64,000 nucleotides of DNA from Coniferiporia sulphurascens (taxonomy: Eukaryota > Basidiomycota > Agaricomycetes > Hymenochaetales > Hymenochaetaceae), in the NCBI GenBank assembly GCA_002794785.1, contig NBBA01000001.1, positions 682,001 through 746,000 on the forward strand, read 5' to 3'. The translations under genes and the position numbers were made by a program. The notes under the pieces were generated by a model, which ran no database searches, was not told the DNA's origin, and saw nothing but the letters and a program-made list of their open reading frames with translations. Below, one piece after another: positions 34,322-46,515 of the stretch; position 1 is the stretch's first letter; every line of letters begins with the position of its first letter.

Positions 34322-37300
34322 TCAGATGAAATACATTAGCCTCTCCTGCATCTCCTGCACGGCATTGAACTCCCAATCTTCCGGATTATACTCGGAAAGT
34401 TCACTGCCAGTCGTACTTAGACCCGATTCATCACCTAAGTAACGAAGGTGGATATCCGCACGGCGGCAAACAAGCTGAAAGCAGATCCCATTTATTGTCA
34501 GATGTCTTTCCAGTGATATCATCTCGAGGTCACTCACATCAGCATCTATCGTCAGCGACGTATTTAGTCAGTGCTGTAATACCTTGTCTTGAGGATGAAA
34601 CTGGATGCTTACAGTAAACGGGTGCCGGTATGGACACCGCGCGTGTTGCACGAGCGTAAGTGTGGCACAAGCCGAACGACAGGGCTTGCAGACTCGAGAG
34701 AGAGAGTTGGTAAGGAAACATAGGAGGTAGTGTATGAAGGAAAAGAAGAACCAACCTGTCCGAATCGAGATTATTCTCGTCTTTGATGACGATGTAGTGA
34801 GCCGGTCTCGAAGCTATATCAGAAGAGGAAGTTCATGGTAGTAGGAAAATGAATCCAGAGTTTTATCAAATAGGCGGTATGGTCACTTACTCCCAAGAAG
34901 ACCCGCATGTGACTGCAGATAGAAATCATAGACATTGGGGTTTGCAATATCTTTGACGTCTACTACGAAGCCCGAGGGACAATTGCCCGACTTATCCCCT
35001 TCCTCCCTGGTCTGCGGAAAGAATCTGACGTGATGCCGCTTGCCGACAACAATGAATGTAACCTTTACATCCTCAATCCGTGGTTTTCTGACGAATTCCG
35101 GCGCACCCTTCCAAACTTCGGCGATTGCATCTTTGCGAAAGATGTGAATTAGGAAAATTCGAAACGATTTTAAGACAGGGCGACAAACACAACGGACCTT
35201 TAATAGCTTCAAATTCCCAACTGGCCACCTGAAGGTACTCTCCCTCCGATACGCCGTCGCGGTAAATCAAAATGCGGGAAGGGAGTACCTTCATGTCCCA
35301 ATATTTGCTGAACTGTTTAAGGGCGTTCTAAATCCCAGATCGCATTTAGTCAGAGCAATGAGCTTCAATCCAAAAGTTGACAAATGACTAACCGAGAACA
35401 TATTTCGCAAATCTCGAATAGTCTCTAGCCTCGGCTCCTGCATACTGCACGAGGCGAAATATTTGCTGACATTCTGATCCACGGACCAAACGAGCCCCGC
35501 TACCGAGGGCCTCACAATACCAGGATGTGGGTGCGAGACATCCATGCCTGTATGTGTGAAATGAGTACATAACACAACGCCAGTGACAATGGCTCCATCG
35601 AACTCGCTTACCGACAACCATAGTAGGTTCCTTACTGTCGTGTATCCACTCCATTCCTGCCCCCATCGGCACGAAGTTGATCCCCCCAAGCTTTGCGTTG
35701 ATCCTGTAAAAAAAATAGGACACGCTAATGTTAGGCCATGTGAAAAGGGCGGGTAAATAAGAGTACCCACTTCAGTAGCAGGTTGTATAGATACGCGTCG
35801 GAAAGCTTTTCCAACTTATCGGAGGCCTTTGACAATCATGAGACGCTATAATTTTGGAGAAATATAAAGAGGATGCGACATGCCATGCACTGTGTTATCA
35901 ACCCGGGACCGCGGGTGGTGTCACCGATCTCTTTGACTTGCCTATGCATTACACTACCGCTTTGTGGCAGGACGACAAGGAGAAGAAACTTGTTGTCTGG
36001 GATAAAGTTTGGGTTCTGCGAAGTCCTACCGACTTCTGCGACGATACCCTTAAGGTGCTGTTCGCCAGGTCAGTGTTATCGTCAGCTACCAAAGAAAATT
36101 AAAATGTCAGGGTTTCCGACTCACACTCAGTACGTCTCCCTGTGCGTTTTCTGACCCTAGAACTATGCGGCCATCATACAAGGCTCTTCTAAGGTGGTCG
36201 ACTTGGATTCCTAGAATCGGGATTTAACATAATCAATCATGTTCAGAAAAGCCGCTCGTACGTACCCAGACTTCCCATACAGATCAATAATCTGTTTACG
36301 AGGTTCTGGCAGAGGCCAGACCCAAACTTACTGTCGTAACACAGAACGGCCAAATCTCTGATAACGCATGGCTTGAAGAGAGGTCTCGCCGATCTCCCGG
36401 AAATCCTCCAGACGCCCTGGTCTGGCTTCTGTCCGACACAAAATGAATGAGCTTCGTTTGTATGTGGAAAGAAGTTATATTTACCAGGAACTGCTTATGA
36501 GCAAAGTGGATTTGGGGCGGAGGAAGGACCCTGCCGGTGACAGTAATAGGCTTTTTTCCGACGTGCAATCCCGCGGAACCAAGGGCGGCAGGGTTAAAGG
36601 CCTTTAGAGGAGTAGTCAGATTAGCCATCTGATACGATTAGTGGACTGAATAACTAACCCGTAAGCAGTTCATAATGATATTTTTGCGCTTTTCCGGAGT
36701 AGTTGTCGTGAGCTTCTGCACGTGCGCCTGCAGGGCTGTGTCAAGCCTCCGCCTGTACATCTGCCCTTCGAGCACATCGAGGAGCTCGAATGGGACGACA
36801 TCAGTCTCGTCTGGACCGCCATCCCTCCCATGCTTGATCACGAGAATACCAGGAAGATCTGGGAAATTCAGTTTATAGCCGTACTTGCTAAGGAAGTATT
36901 GCTGCGAGAATCAAGCGCAGTCAGTCAGAAACATTTATTTAACCAACGAGATAGGAGCCTCCTATTTACCTTCACGGTTATCTCCTCTCCATCATGCGAT
37001 ACAAAAGTATGCCGGCCCGCTCTGGGGATGAGTTCCTTTATCGACCTGATGCGACCTACTTTTCCCGCATGGACCTGCTTCACGCGCAGTTTCTTCAGGA
37101 AGATTTTGAGCCTCCTTATCGCGTCCGGACTTTCAAGCTCACGGGTGTTTCTGCATCCGAGAAGATGCATAGAAACATTAATGAGGTCTCCCCTTTCGTA
37201 CCTGCCAAGTTCGGTCAGCTTATGCAGGTGTATGTATAAATTTATTGAGCTCACATAATCGCGGACGATACGTCTAAATTTAGGAGTGCATGGTCGAACG

Positions 37301-38284
37301 AAGGACGGACGCTCCTATTACGGAATATGTGAGCTTCTTTTAATTCTTTGTTCCTGAGAGTCTTACGCGAAACAACCACGCCAGAGTTCGAATCCCGTAC
37401 GGAGGTTGACGACTTCGGTATCGGCAAACAACGTGTTTTTCGTGGCAACCTTCCGGAAATCCCTGATCGCGGATTGTCGAGTCTAACTTTAACGAAGATG
37501 CGGCCGGATTTAGAGCTTTGGTTTAGCACTTACGCGTCCGTGGCGTTATGCAGGAGTAGGTTGAGGATCTGCAGGAAGCTAAGAGCATTCTCGCTCTGTC
37601 CTTGAGATTCCAAGAGAAGTTCGAAGCCTCTGCGAAAGCAATTTGTAGTAAGTAATGACAGAACTGTCGGCAAATTGTAATCATGGCTTACCGTGATCGC
37701 ACCTCTCCAACGTGGGTTAGCTTCACCAGGGCCAACCTTGGCGCAGAGCCTGAGGATGGTGCATTATTCTCAAGGCTGACTTCAAACTGTGCGCACGTTA
37801 TTGTCAAAACTCAGCATTTGTGACAGCAAAAACCAACGTACAGTTCTGTCTGCAAAATCGAGGTCCTTGGACGCGAACAGCGCCGCCTTCCCGTCGAACA
37901 CGACCTGCCCCGGCTGAAAAATATCTGGCGCGACTTGGGTGTACAACGTCTGAACGATTTCCTTACGCCGTCGTACGCTACGGATTTCACGAACGGTTGT
38001 GATCACTAAGAGGAGGGGCGTGTCGGGGACGTGACAGGAATGAGCACAAGGTAAAAGGGCTTGTATGCATTTCGGACCAGCACATACCGACTGCAGTCCG
38101 TGGAGGATGCCGAAGTCGTTTTGAGTAGCTGAATTTGACCCGAAAGAGTGACCATCTTACCGTGATAGTGAAAAAACACGAGAGGCTTTACGATGTCAAG
38201 CCGAAAGCAGTTTGTAGAGGCGGTATATGGCGCCCCCTTAGTTCCAGCATTGAGGGGGCGCGTCGCAATAACCGGAAATGTCAT
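34322..38284 (-). CDS. AGO: Argonaute (PAZ-PIWI) protein
   Basis: A complete 882-residue Argonaute in 21 exons: 38284-38161, 38005-37842, 37786-37692, 37629-37534, 37462-37367, 37314-37255, 37201-36970, 36901-36659, 36628-36485, 36428-36266, 36210-36125, 36057-35884, 35826-35771, 35703-35612, 35547-35393, 35327-35198, 35130-34891, 34813-34756, 34692-34613, 34545-34538, 34474-34322; all phases close. N domain: [17 protein letters not shown]. Linker: SVRPSF. PAZ ends with [42 protein letters not shown]. Catalytic residues are present: Asp in MDVSHPHP, Glu in [11 protein letters not shown], Asp in YRDGVSEG, and Asp in VYYAD at the fourth position, so DEDD. The C-terminus MYFI is typical. It should bind small RNAs and could slice. 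One intron is GC-AG and one exon is 8 nt. The N-terminal Gly/Gln-rich extension of many Argonautes is absent. Confidence 0.9.
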
Positions 38285-38734
38285 GACTACAGGCAGGATT
38301 GGGTAGATAAATTATAGCGGGAAGGGGATAGTCTCAGAGGTATAGTAGATGGTGGTGGGAGAGCAAGAGTAGATTGCTGCGGCGTATGCTCGATGCCCAG
38401 TCTCATATACGTGTATTAGGATGAGCAATTCTCTCAGTCAGCCCGCAGTCGTTCAGTCATCGCACAATGGCTCGAGTCAATAGACGCCCGACGCAGCAAA
38501 TACATGAAAGGGAGGGGTGGTGCTGGGACCCTTCTTTCCCGAGGGAACGGCAGAAAAACAAAATCGCGTCGGGTTAGAGCGTTTCTTCACGCCGTGGAAC
38601 TTATCTGTATACACTAGATTTGGACAGCATCTACAATCAACAATGACAGTGTTTCTCTTTTAGAATAAGATCACAAACGAGCTTTCGGACCTTCCCCCTG
38701 GCGACCTAAGTAGTTACATTTTGACTTGGTTCGC

Positions 38735-39663
38735 CTACGAGCTCCCCGAAGGCCCAGGCTCGACATCCTCGAGAGGCGGCGGGCCATCCTCTTCATCATC
38801 GTCAGAATCGGCCGGGTCAATACCCTCCGGCCCCGAACCTCCCTGATTTGCCTTGAAATCGGCCATCATCTGACGTAAAGGCGTCAGTAGACGGATTGGT
38901 GGAACAGCTTAGCGCACATACCTTCTCTAGATCCATGCCGCCACCACCCATACCACCGAGGCCACCCATGCCAGGCATCCCCGGCATGCCCATGCCTCCC
39001 ATACCAGGCATTCCGCCCATGCCGCCCATACCACCCATACCAGGCATTCCACCCATGCCACCCATATCTTCATCATCTAACTTCGAGACATCTCCATCCT
39101 GCTCGTCCTCATCGACCCATTTACTGAAATCAGTCTTAATGAAAGCAAGCTTTTTCGTTTCCGAGAGGCGGGGCCAGAATTCCAATTTCTGCTCCTTTTT
39201 GCGCAGAACGAGTGAAAGCGATCGTGTGTTTAGACGTTGAGTTGATTTCTGAGCGATCGACGCAATATGTCAGTCCAATTCAGCGTATGCCAGTGATATT
39301 TCAACATACTTCCGGGTCGATCTCACCATACAGCTTAAAGCTGAATTTGTACTCGCGTTCGTCCGGCCTGCGTGAATGAGAAAGTTGTTTATATGCTGTG
39401 TGGTGAACAGAGGAACAAGTGATAGAGACTCACCTCCCAGCTTTTGCCTCGAACGTAATCTCTTTGGGTTGAATATCAAGCTTCAAAGTGGACTCGTTGA
39501 TCTCGGTGAGGTTAATGGTCAAAAACACGACATTCTAGCGCCCGATACGAATTCAAGTAAAACGTCAAGAGGTCGTACACAAATATCACGCGAAACCACG
39601 TACCTTCTCCTCCTCTATGTCCGAGCTGCGTTGCGCCCAGAGAACTTCAGGGTGAATAGACAT
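38735..39663 (-). CDS. SBA1-like: p23/Sba1 Hsp90 co-chaperone (CS domain)
   Basis: Five exons (39663-39604, 39534-39434, about 39368-39311, 39248-38922, 38869-38735) give 226 residues. The CS domain covers about residues 1-130 (HPEVLWAQRSS, VVFLTINLTEI, YGEIDPEKS, then EFWPRLSETKKLAFIKTDF with the conserved WPRL and the DFSKWVDEDEQ end). A Gly-Gly-Met-rich stretch with GMPGM/GGMGGM repeats follows (about 150-180), then an acidic C-terminal tail. This is the standard p23 layout; p23 binds and stabilises the closed ATP state of Hsp90 in the cytosol. It is divergent from the hydrolase gene with about 290 bp between starts. Confidence 0.9.
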
Positions 39664-39954
39664 TTTGCGTACGAGTGGTTGATGGTTCAGATGAAAGGGA
39701 CAGAATGCCAAAGAACTACGCAACTTGCTTCCAACGCGTACTTGCTTTAGGGCCGGTTTCGTACTGAATCTGAAATCGCGTTTGTTCTCGACTTTTCTAC
39801 GTCCGAATCTTCCACCGGAACGTCCGGAAGAAAGTCCAATTCGACCTGGCTGCGGACGTAGCGACTCTGCCAACTGCCTCTGCTCCGTTCTGAAAAGCAT
39901 TTTTGATCAGGAAGAAAGAATATATAGTAGTTCTACAACCCCCAGGGACGCGTA

Positions 39955-41548
39955 ATGCGCCGGGGCTGGACCTGGCCGCGAACCAGAATAACAAGGTCTA
40001 TAATGTAGCAACACCTGCTTCTCCAGGCTCAAACTCAGGTGGTCTGAATTACTCCCTTCTTTTTCAGCCAATACCTGCATCCTCAAAAGTTGGAAAAAGG
40101 AAGAGCCTCTGCTGGAGCCCTTCGATTTCCATGGCTAGATCGTCTTTCTCTACATGCCTATGCATCAAGTAGTATCGTCGCTCTCCATCCGTCATCGGAT
40201 CCGCCCTCGGTTTCTCTGCTATTTTCCGTCTTGTTCGGGCTTCCTCTCGCCCTATGGACCTACAAGGTAGGAGCATCGCAGTTATAGAAAGTCGTCAGGC
40301 CCCCCTTCGTTAAACTATCCGCGTCCCAGTGTCTTGCGATGGTCTTGTTCCAAAGAAAGATAATATATATGGGTACGCGCGGGCATTAATCTGACGTGCT
40401 TGGGCTCAGGTCTCTCAGGATATATACCTCCCGGAGCACGGACTGAGACGCTTCAGGAACAAGGATTGAAGTTCAAAGATATAACTTGTGAAGAGACGCA
40501 AATTCTGTCGACAAACAGTGTGAAGCTTTCGGCCCTTATTATGAGCAAGAAGAGCATGGCGAATCCCGATTGCGTAGTGGTTTATCTACAAGGTTGGTGA
40601 GAGACGTATTGTCAGGGGAGCCGTCCTGCCTTTTGCCGATGGTTGAGGCGATTTTTGTTTCTGATACCGTGTTTAACAGGGAACGCTGGAAACCCCTTAC
40701 ACCGCATACCCGTATTCACTGAATTGCTCGCGTCGTGCAAATCCTTCTCCCCCGTCGTCCTTGCCGCTGCGCCACGGTCTTACTGGCGCTCCACGCGCCG
40801 CAGGCTCACCCAGCAAGGAATCCTTGCGGACTACCAGCACACCTTGCGCTTCGCTGCAAAGCGGTGGCCGGGCATACCACTCATCCTATACGGCCACTCA
40901 CTTGGCGGGGCCATTGCTGTCTGCCTGCTAGCATCGCTCAATGGCAAATCCAATCCCGCTTCCAATTCTTCTCTCACTTCCGTCGTCAACTCCGAGACAA
41001 CTGCAGGCCACTCGGCAGTACGTAAGGGGAAAAACAGAACAGAACACGGTCTGGATGAGGATGTAAACCTAGCGCAGTCTATTCGTGGGCTCATCCTCGA
41101 GAACCCATTCTCTTCCATCCCTGACATGGTACGTGCACTTTATCCGCAGCGCTGGCTGCCGTACCGCTTCCTCGCGCCGCTCGCGTGGGACAAATGGGAC
41201 GCCCTAGGCACCATGCAAGCGGCAAGCCCTAAGCATAGTGCTCAATCTGTAATCCCGGCGGACAGAAATTCCGATGAATTGAACCCCATCAATGCAGCCA
41301 ATGGGCGCGACTCCGAAACAGTGTCGGCGCTTCCGGACGTGGCGCGGGAAATGCTGGTGCTCGTAAGCGCGCGCGACGAGGTCGTGCCTCGCGAGATGGG
41401 CCGTGCACTGTTCGACGCACGCCCAACCGACGGAGGTGCACAGTTCGTCGTCATTGATGATGCGTTACACGAGGACGCATGGCGCCAAAAGCAGTGGGCG
41501 AAAGAAGTTGTACGATATTTAGAAAGGGTGAGTAGTTCGAAGAACTGA
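39955..41548 (+). CDS. alpha/beta hydrolase, ABHD13/Bem46-like
   Basis: Five exons (39955-39995, 40068-40266, 40330-40372, 40410-40592, 40680-41548) give 444 residues. An N-terminal hydrophobic helix (about residues 55-80, LLFSVLFGLPLALW) acts as membrane anchor. After it comes FQRKIIYMG and then IPPGARTET, typical of the ABHD13/Bem46 group. The hydrolase core has YLQGNAGNPLHR (oxyanion region), the nucleophile elbow GHSLGG (Ser), an Asp in VSARDEVVP and a His in DDALHEDAW. An insertion of about 60 polar residues follows the elbow. Substrate unknown. Exon 1 (39 nt of coding before a weak GTCTAT donor) is the least certain part. Confidence 0.78.
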
Positions 41549-41791
41549 CACCGGTCACTCGCATTGGAGAAGCAGGTTCGGGAAAGTATCGATGAGCATG
41601 GTCCATACATTTGTGCTAAGCCAGAACAACTACAGAGTGATTGGATTTGCCCGGGATTCTTGAAGATAGAGCTACATGGTAATACACTACACTTACGTAG
41701 GAGGGTCTTCGGGGGTAAGAGGCTACGATATGAACCTAGTCAGGAAAAAGGGCCGAAGGACAAGGTGCAAAAGGGGGCCGAGACTGAATTA

Positions 41792-43497
41792 CTAAACGTC
41801 GTCGAGGGAAAATATAATGTGAAGATCCCGCCATATTGCAGTCCTGAAATTGTGCATTTCGCTCCTAATATCCTCACGACACGGGTGGCAGACCGCAACT
41901 CGCTCGCCGGCTTCCCGCAGGACCTTTAATATGTCGTATGATGCGAAACACCTTTCTTTAGTGTCGCTCTGCGCCTTTATGCACTGGTCCCGACATTTGG
42001 TAATCGCATAGCAGCCCTTGGCGGGTCTATGCCGGAAAATCTTGCTGACCTCCATGCTAACCCTTTCGCGGAGCCGCTCACGTCCCACGCAGATACGATG
42101 GTAGTCCGCCACAGACAAGCACAGCCATTGCGCAGAACGCGTATTCCACGTGTCGAGATCGACCGTATCAACGGCATCTTCTGCGCGCGCCTGTCGTTTG
42201 TTCCAATCTGCGCTTGCTGGGATGCGCCCGAGGTCATAGAACGCCGCGGGGAGGATGGACTTGATTTCGAAGCGCCGCGCCAGCGCGATGGCGGACGCCG
42301 GCTCTTGCGCGAAGCAGTCCATCTCGTCCTCTCGGCCTTCGTCGTGCTCTACGATCCTTAGTCGGGCCTCGAAGACGTCCCATGCGGACAAGCCGTGAGG
42401 CCAGTAGTCTACTATGTGTGAGACAATTCGTCGACGAATGGCATCCATCTCGTACTTCGCCGCTATTTCTAGTATCAGCTTTGCCGTGTTGCGCTCTCTG
42501 GGCTCGAAATGCTTGGAGGGCAGGCTTGACCTTTGAACGCATTATATAAATCGTTATAAAGTATAATTCGGTTAGTGTATAGTGACGTACCACGGTTCGT
42601 ACAATACTTCAAGAAGACTGCACACATGTTCCCTCGAGTCAGGCATTTCGACGACAGGAAGTCCATCATACGTTTCATTGACTGCATTTTCTCCAGCGGG
42701 AGATGCCGAGGCGCTAAACATATGCTCGAATACTTCCGAGTGACGCACGAGAGCAGATTTGTGGATGCGATAAAGAATAAACCGGGGTTCAGAGGATTTC
42801 GTAGGCGTATCCAATCGAACGGAAAGAATTATGTTGCCATCAGAAAGCCAGAACCTTTCACTGCGGACATACTTCTTTTCTGATATTGAGCCTTTCCGAG
42901 CTAACTTCACACCGGGACTAGGTTTAGACACAGGTTCTGCAGAATCCTCATTGGTATCCGGCAGTGTTACGTTCTTAGCACGATCCTGGGTAGGGCTTTC
43001 CGCGCTACTTCCGCGCCCCTGAGGGCTTGGACTGGTCCGCCAGGCAACACTGCCCGAAGATTTATCATTGAGGGTCTGTGTGGGGGGTATACAATCTCCG
43101 TCGAGGCACGCTCGGATGAGTTTCTTCTTCTCTATGCGTGCCACGAGGCTTCGGAGGCGCGAAGTCGTGAATGTGTGTACAAGCCCGCTTTCAGAGACAG
43201 CAATCATGAGCAGCTGCGTGCCCGTCAGCGTCGACAGTTCGTATGACTTCTTTATGAGCTCTGACCATTGCGGCCGAGGAAATCAGCCCGGACACTCAAC
43301 TGAAGCGTTCTGAAGCGTGCGCGCTCACCATTCTTCCGTGCCTTGAAAGTCATCCGCCGCAGACTCTTGTCTGTGATGAATTCGATCGGCGAAGAGTCGC
43401 TCGCCAGGCCGCTGTGACTAGCAGTCTCTTCCTCCTCTGAGCTCTCCTCCTCGCTGCTGCTGGAGGCGGTGCGTTCATCGTCATCGGACGCCTGCAT
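41792..43497 (-). CDS. MADS-box (SRF/MCM1 type) fused to BTB/POZ family protein
   Basis: Three exons (43497-43329, 43260-42591, 42530-41792; introns 68 and 60 bp, phases 1 and 2) give one 525-residue protein. Residues 1-36 are acidic/Ser-rich. Residues about 37-95 are an SRF/MCM1-type MADS box (IEFITDKSLRRMTFKARKN, then YELSTLTGTQLL, SESGLVHTFTT), followed by KKKLIRACL like the extension after the MCM1 box. A polar linker runs to about 185. Then comes the BTB domain (LSDGNIILSVRL, YRIHKSALVRHS, YDGLPVVEMPDS, YEPW) and the family C-terminal region (EIAAKYEMDAI, SILPAAFYDLGR). The MADS end and the BTB lie in the same uninterrupted exon, so this is a fusion rather than two genes. The last intron sits in the Pro-Trp codon, as in the other BTB genes. 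The basic residues that usually precede IEFI are replaced by Ser/Asp, which could weaken DNA binding. Predicted nuclear; function unknown. Confidence 0.82.
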
Positions 43498-45960
43498 ATT
43501 GGGAAACGTGCCGAGCGCTGCTGTCTAGTCGTTGCGATGGGGAGACAAAGCGGCAAAGAGGCTGCCAACTGTTGTGCAACCCAGTGGCCTATACAGTCAT
43601 TAATAGAGCGAGGTCGTCTACAAATGCGGCACCCCCTATCGTACGTAACGACGCGTCCCCTGCAACACGCGACGCGTTGTGTCGCGGATTGCGATCCTTG
43701 CTCCTTTGCTTCTTCCTTGCTTCTTACATTGTCTCCATTGTTCCTTCTTCCCCTGCATGGAAATATTTTATCCTGTAAGAAAAAAAATGCAACCGATAAA
43801 GCTGATCGATCAAAAATTTAACCTATTTCTTGGGGAAAAGGAGAAAAGCGAGTCCGCGATTATGTGCGGCACCAGCAGCAGCAAACTTGGGGCTGTGAGG
43901 GTAAAATCAGTACACCACAGGGTATTTGGAGCCTTGTTAAGATCAAGGTTTCGGTGCAACTTTATCGAAAAGGCACAGGAGATAAACTTCAATGACCATC
44001 GAATGGCGATTTGATTAGCATCCGAAAGCAGAGAATTCGGAAGATAGGTCCGATACTTCATTCGGCATAATAGAATGTTATTTGACGGTGAAAAGCTATT
44101 ATGATCTCATTGGTGCAAAGTCCTGACTTACGAAGTGAAAATGCCGGGATCAAGCGACTATCTACCATCACGGCCAAGTCATGCTTTGATCTGCAAAATG
44201 GGAAAGGCCTTTGATCTGTAATCAAAGTTATCTCACAAGTATTTCCTGAAAAACCGAGAAAGCTCCGCCAATATATGTACGTGAGCTACAACGTGCTCTC
44301 CGAATTCCAGAGAACCCTCACTCCCGAAGACGTTTTTCTGGCTTACACTTTTGGCACTGTCCTACGGAAACCATCTCGCTGGCAATACGACTGCGAGCCA
44401 CTACCTGTCATGTTCCAGCGTGTTCAGATCTTCGGATTTGATTAGGAGTCGTTGAAGAATCGTCGAAAATTCCACATGCTCTAGAGACCAGTTTTCGCCA
44501 CGCTAAATGTTCACGACCTCCGTCCTTAAGTGTGGGTGATGTTCAAGATTACTTATACAGCCCAGTTCTCCACCTTATGGTAATGCACTGTCCTTCCCAA
44601 ACGGTTTCGTCGACACAATAGAACTCCGAAATGCGTTCCACTAAAGAAACTGCTGAGCCATGTAAGCCTTCTCACGATTCCTGATCGCAGAGTTTGCCGA
44701 ATGGCCTAGTCGGACCGATGAGCCATTTCCTCGCAGACTCAATCTCAAGTTGGGCTCCGGTACCCTGCGGCTTTTACAAAGGGACGCTTCTCATTTCCGC
44801 ACTTTGCTCTGTATTCGGCGACCGATTACAGTGACTCATGACTGAGAAGACCTCTTTATTGTAAACAGTATTACAAGAGGCAGCATTTCTTTGATTACTA
44901 CTGTGCGATTGTATACCATGCGCCCATTTATTTTTCCAGTGCATCGGCCTCGGGTGCGTGACCTCAGTCAGCGTCTATTTCCTGACTATACATAGGCACG
45001 CTTCTCCCAACACTCCGGACAGCTTCAGCTGTCCGTGTGTAACTTCAGCCTCGTTTCGGAGGAATGTGTTTTATATCAACGCACATGCGGCCGGATTGAA
45101 TGTCTTTTGTTCAAACAACAACAACAGGTCTTGGTATCTTAGCGCGCATTTGCAGCGATTCCGGCGACTGGAATCGGAGTTTATGTCAGAGGATGCTGTA
45201 TGCGTATGCATTTCGATTTAACTCTCGTACGAAATGTTTCAGCTTACATATCTACCGCAACGATCGCATTTTTTGCCTCCGCTACGGATCAGCTTCTCCG
45301 CGCATTGATCATCGGTCGTTCTGCACTTTGTATCGAAAGCCAGTTTTTCCTGAGGACAGGCATTAACACCTGACTTTCCATTGTCGCATTATGGTTGGTC
45401 TCGCAGAAATGACTGCGAGGGCCGTGTCCTTACTTGCATTTCAGGAACTGGTTGTCATTCTTAATCCTAATTTCGTGGGAGCCCGTAGGTTATGACGGAC
45501 ATTAGAGGACGCCGGAAGCGCCAGAATTGATTCCTAGCACATGGAGCACCACCGAACGCGCCCCGTGTGAGGCCGTTTAGGCAGAATCCGTGTTCTTGTT
45601 ACTACGAAACTCGCGACTTCTGCATGTTGTAGAGGGAACAGAAAATATGCGCCTCCGACTCAAGAAGTGGAGAAACGGTTTGTACTCTAGGTCTGAAAAT
45701 CCAGTCCGAAAATCTTATACTCATTCTTCGTGCAAATCCCAGAAAGTCAGTTTGTAATATGGTAAGCTATCATGTCTCCTCTCCAGACTGATCCCAATAC
45801 AAAACCCTTACGACACTATGTCAGTCATCCGGCATCACCGAGTATGATGGAAGATCGACCATCTGACGCTGAGCCCGTTTAAACCCGGACATACACTAAC
45901 TCACTTCTAATACATCCTACATGAGCTTTTATAAAAATATTCTGCACAGGAAAAAATGAG
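43498..45960. other. long intergenic region, no supported gene
   Basis: About 2.5 kb between the MADS-BTB gene and the small secreted protein. Short open frames occur on both strands but none has a domain, signal peptide or coherent splice structure. Confidence 0.5.
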
Positions 45961-45967
45961 TATAAAA
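45961..45967 (+). promoter_or_regulatory. TATA box of the small secreted protein gene
   Basis: TATAAAA 87 bp before the ATG at 46054. The homologous gene at 62399 has the same motif at a similar distance. Confidence 0.6.
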
Positions 45968-46053
45968 GCGAGCCTCCACCGTCTCTGGTTCAGCATCGAG
46001 CCTCCACTTGAGATTCGACCTTCACTGTCCTCTGCAGTACCCACTTTAACAAC

Positions 46054-46515
46054 ATGTTCAACCTCCAGCTTTCTCGCACCGTCATCCTCGCCGTCGCTGC
46101 TCTCGTAGTCGCGCCCCTCGCCTCTGCCGTCTGTCCTAACGGCGAGATTGGCCTTGGAGTCACCTCCAGCGTGGGTGCTGTTCATGTACACTGTGCTGGA
46201 CCGTTGTTTTAATCGTCACTATCAATTTCCAGGGAGCCGAGATTGTTGCGAACGACTGTGGAGTCATTGACTCAAAGAGCGGCGCCACCGTCTGCGGTGC
46301 ATACGACCAGGGCTCGCACGTCATCTGCGGCGGGTAAGGGATACTCTTACCACAGTAACGCGTTGTCCACATGGCCTTTCGCTGACTATGATGGTATCTG
46401 CAGCGGATTCCCGAGCTCTGTTCAGACACCTGATGGAAACGACTGGGGCAGCTGCACAACCGACTCGGAATCGTGCGGATCTGCTACGATTACCTTTTGC
46501 TGTTCCCGCGCTTGA
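46054..46515 (+). CDS. small secreted cysteine-rich protein
   Basis: Three exons (46054-46170, 46233-46333, 46404-46515) give 109 residues. The N-terminus is a signal peptide (hydrophobic VILAVAALVVAPLASA, cleavage likely just before VCPNGE). The mature part of about 84 residues has eight or so cysteines, including a terminal CC pair, and the segments NDCGVIDSKSG, QTPDGNDWGSC and ATITFCCS. I do not recognise a named family; spacing is not that of a classical hydrophobin. It resembles the many small secreted proteins of mushrooms. An inverted paralogue with identical exon lengths lies at 61949-62399. Confidence 0.82.
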
